DNA of 47,182 bases, from assembly GCA_043775075.1 (NCBI GenBank), contig JAYVSS010000230.1, positions 1 to 47,182 of the forward strand, read 5' to 3'. The notes under the pieces were generated by a model. That model was not told where the DNA came from. It saw nothing but the letters and a program-made list of their open reading frames with translations, and searched no databases. Positions 33,269 through 39,719 of this stretch are shown one piece after another (positions within the stretch are counted from its first letter, which is position 1; every line of letters begins with the position of its first letter). The position numbers and the translations under genes are program-made. The DNA comes from JANLQX01 sp043775075 (GTDB lineage Bacteria; Actinomycetota; Acidimicrobiia; Acidimicrobiales; JANYDT01).

Positions 33269-34109
33269 GGCGCACCTCAACGCCCGCCTCGGTGAGAATT
33301 TCGACCTCATCGTCGGTGGCGCGATCGTCGGTGATGAGCAGATCGATGTCATGAAGACCGGCGTAGCTGAAGGTGTGGTCGTTGCCAAACTTGCTGTGGT
33401 CAACGAGGGCCACGACCCTACGCGCGCTTTCGATCATGGCTCGCTTAAGAAAGTGCTCAGAGCGATAGGGGGTGGTAAGTCCACGTTTGAACGAGAGGCC
33501 ATCGCAGCTCAAGAACAACACGTCCACCCGCATCGCCCGCACGGCTTCGATTGTTTGCGCATCCACCATGGCGAACGTGTTCGGGATGACCGATCCACCG
33601 AGCACCGAAAGGTCCCGAATTCCCCGTCGGACGAGCGACGATGCAATCAATAGTGAGTTGGTAACGATATGCCCGGCCAGCTCGGCCGGGATGAGTTCGG
33701 CGAAACGCTGGCTGGTAGAACCGGAATCGAGGAGGATAGTGGCGCCGGCCGGAATCTCTTCGAGCGCCAACCGGCCGATGGCTTGCTTTTCGTCGGTGTT
33801 CTGAGCGTCCCGAGCGTTGATCATCGGCTCGTGATGATTCCGCTCCACCGGCACCGCGCCGCCATGAACGCGACGAACCAGCTTGCGTTCCTGTAGTTCC
33901 GAGAGATCCCGTCGAATCGTCTCGGTCGTGACCTCAAATCGCTGCGCCAGATCCGACACATCGACGGCGCCGTTGCGCAACACCAGTCGATAGATCTGGT
34001 GTTGGCGCTCCGCCTGGAGTTTCGTGAACACCGCGCCTGCGCTGGGCGGCGTGGTCCGCGTGTCGGGATTGTCCAGATTGTCCAGATTGTCCAGATCGCC
34101 GATAGTCAC
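33261..34109 (-). CDS. DeoR/GlpR-family transcriptional regulator
   Basis: A 282-residue sugar-responsive regulator. The N-terminal winged helix has RHQQ-like RQHQIYRLVLRNGAVDVSDL, then VTTETIRRDLSELQ, then KLVRRVHGGAV. The C-terminal DeoR sensor (LDSGSTSQRFAEL, DVLFLSCDGLS) binds phosphosugars in related proteins. It lies directly downstream of the mannitol dehydrogenase gene and probably controls the cassette, including the divergent ABC transporter. The extreme N-terminus is extended by three copies of a 9-bp repeat giving Asp-Asn-Leu runs; the start GTG at 34109 precedes them, but a start nearer the helix-turn-helix cannot be excluded. Confidence 0.92.
   Translation of the reverse strand: MTIGDLDNLDNLDNPDTRTTPPSAGAVFTKLQAERQHQIYRLVLRNGAVDVSDLAQRFEVTTETIRRDLSELQERKLVRRVHGGAVPVERNHHEPMINARDAQNTDEKQAIGRLALEEIPAGATILLDSGSTSQRFAELIPAELAGHIVTNSLLIASSLVRRGIRDLSVLGGSVIPNTFAMVDAQTIEAVRAMRVDVLFLSCDGLSFKRGLTTPYRSEHFLKRAMIESARRVVALVDHSKFGNDHTFSYAGLHDIDLLITDDRATDDEVEILTEAGVEVRRA
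34068..34094. repeat. Three perfect 9-bp repeats at the 5' end of the DeoR gene
   Basis: ATTGTCCAG occurs three times in tandem (34068-34076, 34077-34085, 34086-34094). On the minus strand it encodes Asp-Asn-Leu repeats before the DNA-binding domain. The length can change without breaking the frame. Confidence 0.92.
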
Positions 34110-34135
34110 GTGGCCACGCTAGGAGATGGCACTCG

Positions 34136-35704
34136 TCAACCTGGCACTGACGACGCACTGGCCGACCGAACCCACGAGTCGAGGGTGGCGAGCGAACCAG
34201 CGCGGTCGAGCGATTCCATCGCTCGGGTGAACTCGCGTACAAGCCGCTCGGACTTGGCCAGATTTGGTCCGAGGGCCCGCTCATAGGCAAGAAACGCCCG
34301 TGGATCGGCGGTGCTGGCGTTCGCGACAGCGACGGCCTCGGCCAGGAACGGGTCGTGCGAATGGGTGATCGCCGTGCCGTTGTCGGCGACTCCTCGGAGG
34401 TATCGGCACCAACCAGCCAACGTGAGCGCAACCATGGAGATTGGCCCACCGTTCTTGATCTGGGCTTCGGCCGTCGGAACGAGAAAGGTCGGAAACTTTG
34501 CTGTTCCATCCAAGCAGAGCCGGGCAATTGTGTCGGCAATGGCCGAGTTCGAGAACCGATGAACGAGGGACTCCTGATACTCAGCCAGATCTATCCCGCG
34601 TGGCGAATCGAGGTTCGGCGCGGCTTCCACCTTCATAAGCGTACGAATGAATTCACGAATTTTCGAATCGTTCATTGCTTCGTGCACATAGGTATACCCG
34701 GCAAGAGCGGCATGGTAGGCCAGCGCCGAGTGGCTGGCGTTGAGCAGGCGAAGCTTCATGTGTTCATACGGGATCACGTCATCGGTGATAAGTACACCGA
34801 CGTTTTCAAAGGCTGGCCGACCATCGACAAACGTGTCTTGGAGCGCCCACTGCCGAAATGGTTCGCACATGATCGGCCAGGCATCTCGGATGCCGAAGCG
34901 TTGCATCACCCACTGGCGATCGGAGTCCGTCGTGGCTGGAGTGATCCGGTCCACCATGGCGTTGGGGAAAGCGCCGTTTCGTTCGATCCATGTAGCCAGT
35001 TCTGTTGATCGAAACGAGGCGGCACCGAGAACGGCAAGTTTGGCAACGTCGCCGTTGCCCGGCAGGTTGTCGCAACTCATGACGGTAAACGGGGCTGAGC
35101 CGGCTTTGCGTCGGTGATCGAGTGCTGCGGCAAGAAGGCCGAACGTGGAACGTGGAACATCAGCGCGAAAATCACTGGCGAGCTCGGGCGACTCGACGAA
35201 AGACCCGTGCTGCACGGGGTAACCACCCTCCGTAATGGTGATGGACACGATCTTGGTGAGCGGATCGGCGAGATTTTGCAGGAGTGCGTCAGGATCGGCG
35301 GCGCCGTCGACGAAGTTGGTGATCGAGCCGATCACCCGACCCGTCGCCTTGTCGCCCTCCTTCTCGGCGACCACGTAGAAGCCATCCTGGGCGCGGAGAA
35401 GCTGCCCAACACGATCGTCGTGGGGCATCACGCCCGATCCGGTGACCGACCACGAACCGTTGCCCCGCTCCAGCAGGTCGTCGAGGTACACGGCGAGGTG
35501 CGCTCGATGAAACGCGCCGATACCGAGGTGGGTTATCCGGCCCTGCTGCGCCGACCCCCGGTCGAATCGGTCGTACGTGGGAAAACGGATGTCGAACGGA
35601 CCACCCTGGCTTTTCTGGACCGCGGCGGCGATCCCCACGGCGGCCGTTGACAAAGAAATCGGCTTGGCATCCTCAGGCGGCATGCTCGCCGATTTCGCAC
35701 TCAT
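34136..35704 (-). CDS. Mannitol/polyol 2-dehydrogenase family protein
   Basis: A 522-residue member of the mannitol dehydrogenase family (long-chain, zinc-independent), oxidising mannitol, arabinitol or similar polyols to the ketose with NAD(P). LGIGAFHRAH is the N-terminal dinucleotide-binding motif and EHMKLRLLNASHSALAY contains the conserved catalytic Lys and His residues of the family. Length is usual. The ATG at 35704 is preceded by GGAG 13 nt upstream; an upstream GTG/ATG adds six residues. It is divergent from the ABC binding-protein gene and followed by the DeoR gene, so uptake and first oxidation are likely co-regulated. Confidence 0.92.
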   Translation of the reverse strand: MSAKSASMPPEDAKPISLSTAAVGIAAAVQKSQGGPFDIRFPTYDRFDRGSAQQGRITHLGIGAFHRAHLAVYLDDLLERGNGSWSVTGSGVMPHDDRVGQLLRAQDGFYVVAEKEGDKATGRVIGSITNFVDGAADPDALLQNLADPLTKIVSITITEGGYPVQHGSFVESPELASDFRADVPRSTFGLLAAALDHRRKAGSAPFTVMSCDNLPGNGDVAKLAVLGAASFRSTELATWIERNGAFPNAMVDRITPATTDSDRQWVMQRFGIRDAWPIMCEPFRQWALQDTFVDGRPAFENVGVLITDDVIPYEHMKLRLLNASHSALAYHAALAGYTYVHEAMNDSKIREFIRTLMKVEAAPNLDSPRGIDLAEYQESLVHRFSNSAIADTIARLCLDGTAKFPTFLVPTAEAQIKNGGPISMVALTLAGWCRYLRGVADNGTAITHSHDPFLAEAVAVANASTADPRAFLAYERALGPNLAKSERLVREFTRAMESLDRAGSLATLDSWVRSASASSVPG

Positions 35705-35722
35705 AACAACACACTCCCACAC

Positions 35723-35860
35723 GAATATGGTAAGAATCCAACATCGAAGTTCGGCTTAGCTTGACTAACTCCGGAATTCGCAGATAAAACCACATGACCA
35801 CATGCGGCGTGTTTGTCAGCACCTTGCGGCCGACACCTTGCGAGACGAAGGGAATCCTGA
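35723..35860. promoter_or_regulatory. Divergent control region of the polyol cassette
   Basis: The 138 bp between the dehydrogenase and binding-protein genes hold two ordered direct repeats: ACCACATG twice (35789-35796, 35797-35804) and CACCTTGCG twice at a 14-bp period (35820-35828, 35834-35842). TTAG-N5-CTAA near 35757 is a weak dyad. AAGGGA just before the binding-protein ATG is its ribosome binding site. These are candidate DeoR operator elements. Confidence 0.4.
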
Positions 35861-37360
35861 ATGAAGTCACAACCACGCCAACTGCGCCGAGCCCTAGGGG
35901 TGATGATGGCCATTGGCCTTGTCGCTGCTGGATGCTCCAAGTCCAAGTCAGCCGACACGACCGTCGCTGCAGTCGCCGAAACAACTGTGGCCGCCGACAC
36001 GACTGCGCCCGCCGCTGCTGCGGACACCACCACCGCCGCCGCAGCCGAGACAACCGCTGCTTCGGCCGCGACTACTGCCGCGCCCGCTGCGGCCGCCGCC
36101 GACGCTGGCACGATTACCGTCGCCATCGTGGACAACCCCACGATGAAAGACATCCAGACGCTGACGCCGGACAACTTCACCAAGACGACCGGCATCAAGG
36201 TCAACTACGTGAACCTCGACGAGCAGACGTTGCGTGAGCAGGTAACCAAGTCTGTTGGCTCCGGCGCCGGCCAGTACGACGTGGTCATGATCGGCCCTTA
36301 CGAAGCCCCGCAGTTCGGCGCCAACGGCTGGTTGCAAGACCTCACCGACCGGGCCACTAAGGACACCGCCTACGACGTGAATGACCTCATCCCTTCGGTC
36401 AAGGGCGCACTGTCGAACGACGGAAAATTGTTCGCCGTTCCGTTCTACGCCGAGTCGTCGTTTGTGATGTACCGCAAAGACCTGGCCGATGCGGCCGGTG
36501 TCAAGATCCCGGACGCTCCCACGTGGGACGAGCTGGCCGCTGCCGCCAAGAAACTGAAGACCGCTGATCGCGCTGGTATCTGCCTTCGTGGCAAGCCCGG
36601 CTGGGGCGACTTGGGGGCCTCGCTCACGACCGTGGTGAACACCTTCGGTGGCACCTGGTGGGACGCAAATGCCGACGGTTCCATTGGCAAAGCTCAGGTC
36701 AATACGGGTGGATTCAAAGATGCCACCAACTTCTATGTGAACCTTCTCAAGGCTGCTGGTGAGCCAGATGCAGCCAATGCCAGCTTCAATGAATGCCTGA
36801 AGCTCATGCAGGATTCCAAGGTTTCTATGTGGTACGACGCCACGGTAGCCGCCGGAATTCTTGAGAGCGACACCAGCCCGATCAAGGGAAAGCTGGCCTA
36901 CGCGCTCGCTCCGACGAGAGACACTAAAGCTTCGGGTTGGCTGTGGTCGTGGGCCCTGGCCATGCCGGCTGGCACGAAGAATGCCGACAACGCGTGGAAG
37001 TTCATGAGCTGGGCCACGTCGAAGGACTACATCAAGTTGGCAGGAACCGCGCTTCCTGGTGGATGGGCAGGCATTCCGCCAGGAAGTCGGACCTCTACGT
37101 ACTCGATTCCTGAGTACCTTGCCGCTGCTCCGGCGTTCGCTCCGATGACCCTCAAGGCCATGCAGGCTGCGCCAATTGATAATCCCGGTACGACCAAGCG
37201 CCCGGGTCTTCCCGGTGTGCAATACGTCGGCGTGCCAGAGTTTCAGGACGTCGGAACCCGGTGCACGGCGGAAATTTCTGGTGCAATCGCCGGAAGCCAA
37301 AGCGTGGACGACGCCTTAGGAAAGTGTCAGACCATCGCTTCGGAAGCATCAAAGGCCTGA
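35861..37360 (+). CDS. ABC transporter sugar/polyol-binding lipoprotein
   Basis: A 499-residue extracellular solute-binding protein. A basic leader, hydrophobic stretch and lipobox GLVAAGC place lipid attachment at C25. Residues about 27-85 form a long Ala/Thr linker (repeats of ETT, DTT, AAA), then the binding domain resembling sorbitol/mannitol-binding SmoE-type proteins (YDVVMIGPYEAPQF, LFAVPFYAESSFVMYRKDL). It heads a three-gene transporter operon with two permeases downstream. Divergent mannitol dehydrogenase suggests a hexitol or pentitol ligand. The linker style is common in Acidimicrobiia-type genomes. An AAGGGA ribosome site precedes the ATG. Confidence 0.92.
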   Translation: MKSQPRQLRRALGVMMAIGLVAAGCSKSKSADTTVAAVAETTVAADTTAPAAAADTTTAAAAETTAASAATTAAPAAAAADAGTITVAIVDNPTMKDIQTLTPDNFTKTTGIKVNYVNLDEQTLREQVTKSVGSGAGQYDVVMIGPYEAPQFGANGWLQDLTDRATKDTAYDVNDLIPSVKGALSNDGKLFAVPFYAESSFVMYRKDLADAAGVKIPDAPTWDELAAAAKKLKTADRAGICLRGKPGWGDLGASLTTVVNTFGGTWWDANADGSIGKAQVNTGGFKDATNFYVNLLKAAGEPDAANASFNECLKLMQDSKVSMWYDATVAAGILESDTSPIKGKLAYALAPTRDTKASGWLWSWALAMPAGTKNADNAWKFMSWATSKDYIKLAGTALPGGWAGIPPGSRTSTYSIPEYLAAAPAFAPMTLKAMQAAPIDNPGTTKRPGLPGVQYVGVPEFQDVGTRCTAEISGAIAGSQSVDDALGKCQTIASEASKA

Positions 37361-37387
37361 CGCTTCAGCGTTCGGCTTCGTAAGGAC

Positions 37388-38320
37388 ATGACCGCTGCGA
37401 CCACTCCGCAAACTGACGAGTCCCCTCGTCGGAATGCACGACGTTTGTCTCCCCTTCGTCGACAGGAGTGGTCGCGGCGCATGCCGCTTCTTCCTGCTCT
37501 TCTTTTCACCATTGTTGTTACACAGGTTCCGTTTATTATTACCCTGTGGTACTCGCTGCACCGCTGGGATTTCCTTAAACCTCATAGTTTCTCGTTCATC
37601 GGTCTCAAGAATTTCACCAAACCCTTCACGAATCAGTTCTTTCGAGAAGCCACGGTTCACACCTTGGTCATCACGGTGGGAACGGTCATCATCGCGTCGG
37701 CTCTCGGGACGATGCTGGCGCTGCTGCTGGACAAAGCGTTCTTTGGTCAGGGATTCGTCCGAACCCTCTTGATCACCCCGTTTTTGATCATGCCGGTGGC
37801 GGCGTCCCTCATCTGGCGACATGCCTTCCTCGATTCGACCTACGGGTTCATCAACTGGATCATTGAGTCACTCGGCGGAACGAGGATTTCCTTTACCTCG
37901 AAGTATCCGCTGTTCTCCGTCGTCCTCGTCCTCGTTTGGCAGTGGACGCCGTTCATGATGCTCATCCTTCTCGCCGGGTTGCAGAGTCAAACCAGCGAAG
38001 TGCTGGAAGCCGCGAGGGTGGACGGGGCGAGCGCCAGTCAGACGTTTCGGAGCCTCACCCTCCCGCACCTTCGTTCGTATCTCGAGCTTGGCGCTCTGCT
38101 CGGATCGATCTACCTTTTGCAAACGTTTGATACGGTCAGCCAGTTGGTGAGCGGCGCTCCCGCGGCCAAGAACCTGCCGTATTTCATTTACGAGACGTCG
38201 ATTGGGGGCGGCTGGAAGTTCGGCCAAGCCTCGGCCTACGGAGTCGTCATCGTCATCTTCACGATCATCCTCGCCAACCTGGCGCTGCGATTGATATCCA
38301 CGCTGCTGGAGGATCGCTAA
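37388..38320 (+). CDS. ABC sugar transporter permease, MalF type
   Basis: A 310-residue inner-membrane permease with about six helices. The cytoplasmic coupling loop is in EAARVDGASASQTFRSLTLP, the EAA motif contacted by the ATPase subunit. WQWTPFMMLILLAGLQ before it is typical for carbohydrate permeases. It follows the binding protein after 27 bp and ends immediately before the second permease (stop and start adjacent), so the three are one operon. Confidence 0.92.
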   Translation: MTAATTPQTDESPRRNARRLSPLRRQEWSRRMPLLPALLFTIVVTQVPFIITLWYSLHRWDFLKPHSFSFIGLKNFTKPFTNQFFREATVHTLVITVGTVIIASALGTMLALLLDKAFFGQGFVRTLLITPFLIMPVAASLIWRHAFLDSTYGFINWIIESLGGTRISFTSKYPLFSVVLVLVWQWTPFMMLILLAGLQSQTSEVLEAARVDGASASQTFRSLTLPHLRSYLELGALLGSIYLLQTFDTVSQLVSGAPAAKNLPYFIYETSIGGGWKFGQASAYGVVIVIFTIILANLALRLISTLLEDR

Positions 38321-39175
38321 ATGGCCCGGTCGACGCGGTTCGTCGGCGAGCGGTTGTGGGTGTCGAGTCTCATGGCGGTGGCGGCGTGGTTCTTCGGGCT
38401 GCTTTTCTTCTTTCCAGTGCTGTGGATGGTCCTCACGTCGTTTAAGACCGAGGTCAATGCGCAAACGTCCACCCCGAACCTCAATCTCGACGCCGGGCTG
38501 GCACAGTTTCGGTTGACCACGAAAAGCCTTCCCGGATCACTCACGTTCGCCCGGGCCATCACCGTTTCGCTGTTCGTTGTGCTCGTCTCCACGGCGTTCG
38601 TGCTCGTTCTCGCCATTCCCGCGGCCTATGCGTTGGCGGTTCGGCCGATCCGTAAGTGGCGTGACGTATTGCTGTTCTTCATCTCCACGAAATTTCTCCC
38701 GATAGCCGCGGCGATTCTTCCGCTCTACTCGATCTTTAAGTATCTCCATCTACTCGACACCCGTCTATCGCTCGTTGTCGTCTACACGTCGATGAACCTT
38801 CCGCTCGCTGTGTGGATGCTCCGATCGTTCTTCGCCGAAGTACCGAAGGAATTGCTCGAAGCGGCGGAAATCGACGGGGCCAATCTATGGCAGCGAGTGC
38901 GATCGATCCTCATGCCGATCGTCATGCCCGGCGTCTCAGCGACGGCGCTTCTGTGCTTCATCTTTGCGTGGAATGAATTCTTCCTCGTGGTCAATCTCAG
39001 TACCTTCAAGGCACAGACGATGCCAATCTGGGTCACCACGATGATCAGTACTCGAGGTCAGTTCCTCGCCAAGCTGTGTGCGGCATCGACGCTTGCTTGT
39101 CTGCCCGTGGTTCTGGCCGGATGGCTTGCGCAGAAACGCTTGGTACGTGGACTTACCATGGGCGCAGTCAAGTAG
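38321..39175 (+). CDS. ABC sugar transporter permease, MalG type
   Basis: A 284-residue permease, the MalG-type partner, with six helices and the EAA loop EAAEIDGANLWQRVRSILMP. The ATG follows the stop of the first permease directly. No ATP-binding subunit follows; the operon ends here and is succeeded by the right copy of the dispersed repeat. The pair must therefore use an ATPase encoded elsewhere, as carbohydrate importers in actinobacteria often share one (MsiK-type). Confidence 0.92.
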   Translation: MARSTRFVGERLWVSSLMAVAAWFFGLLFFFPVLWMVLTSFKTEVNAQTSTPNLNLDAGLAQFRLTTKSLPGSLTFARAITVSLFVVLVSTAFVLVLAIPAAYALAVRPIRKWRDVLLFFISTKFLPIAAAILPLYSIFKYLHLLDTRLSLVVVYTSMNLPLAVWMLRSFFAEVPKELLEAAEIDGANLWQRVRSILMPIVMPGVSATALLCFIFAWNEFFLVVNLSTFKAQTMPIWVTTMISTRGQFLAKLCAASTLACLPVVLAGWLAQKRLVRGLTMGAVK

Positions 39176-39183
39176 CTCAACCT

Positions 39184-39232
39184 GCGCGGCGTGAGCAATC
39201 GGCATGCGGACTCGCCTTGCCCATGCCGCGCG
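39184..39232 (+). terminator. Possible hairpin after the permease operon
   Basis: GCGCGGC (39184-39190) pairs with GCCGCGC (39225-39231); an alternative stem uses GGCATG (39201-39206) with CATGCC (39222-39227). No T-tract. It sits 9 nt after the last permease stop. Confidence 0.3.
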
Positions 39233-39277
39233 GATCCGGCTGACTTCTGAGCGCATCACTGTTTCGCCGGACGGTTC

Positions 39278-39361
39278 GTCGAACTGGACTAATTCGCGTC
39301 CACCTGGACTGATTTGCGGCACTGCATATCGGTCCCGCTCGACGCGTACCAGTCCACGTCG
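39278..39361. repeat. Right copy of the dispersed element, two 20-bp units
   Basis: Two 20-bp units (cores CTGGACTAATTCGCG and CTGGACTGATTTGCG) are followed by GGTCCCG, TCGA and CCAGTCCA in the same order and spacing as in the left copy at 31577-31660, same orientation. The two copies lie 7,701 bp apart and bracket the polyol cassette. The right end runs into a truncated PadR gene. Confidence 0.75.
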
Positions 39362-39646
39362 GTTCAGTACGGAGGGCTCGTCACATCGACGGAAACCGAT
39401 GGTAAGCGTACGTTCCAAATTACGCCCGAAGGCGAAGCGGTGGCCGCGGCGAGGATGGAAGCCAACGGCAGTCCGTGGGAAATGGGCAATGACGATGAGC
39501 ATCACAAGATGCGAGTTGGCATTCAACAGCTCAGGGCCGCCGTAAAGCAGGTCGCCATGAGCGCCGACCCGGTCACATTGCAGAAGGCCGAAGTCATCGT
39601 GACCGAGGCTCGTCGAAAGCTCTACCAACTCCTTGCGGAGTCATGA
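39314..39646 (+). pseudogene. PadR-family regulator missing its N-terminal half
   Basis: From about residue 20 the frame reads GLVTSTETDGKRTFQITPEG, the wing of a PadR-family winged helix, and continues with the helical C-terminal dimerisation region (HHKMRVGIQQLRAAVKQVA and ARRKLYQLLAES). The N-terminal DNA-recognition helices are absent; the preceding sequence is the dispersed element, with an in-frame stop at 39290-39292. It is most simply a PadR gene cut by that element. It is convergent with the MMPL transporter gene, a partner PadR genes often regulate. Confidence 0.65.
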
Positions 39647-39678
39647 GTCCACTGGCGACGCAAGACGACCGATCAGTC

Positions 39679-39712
39679 ACTCTGCGTACGTAGAGTCAGC
39701 GCGCTGACTCTA
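39679..39712. promoter_or_regulatory. 22-bp perfect palindrome with an overlapping alternative dyad
   Basis: TAGAGTCAGCG/CGCTGACTCTA at 39691-39712 is a perfect palindrome just past the MMPL stop. Its left arm AGAGT can instead pair with ACTCT at 39679-39683 (ACTCT-N8-AGAGT). Two mutually exclusive stems, or an operator, or a bidirectional terminator without a T-run are all possible. Confidence 0.5.
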
Positions 39713-39719
39713 TTGACCG

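Noticed and set aside
33269..33403. Longer start for the inositol-monophosphatase-like gene
   Set aside because: It would lie inside the DeoR coding region in another frame; the GTG overlapping the DeoR stop is sufficient.
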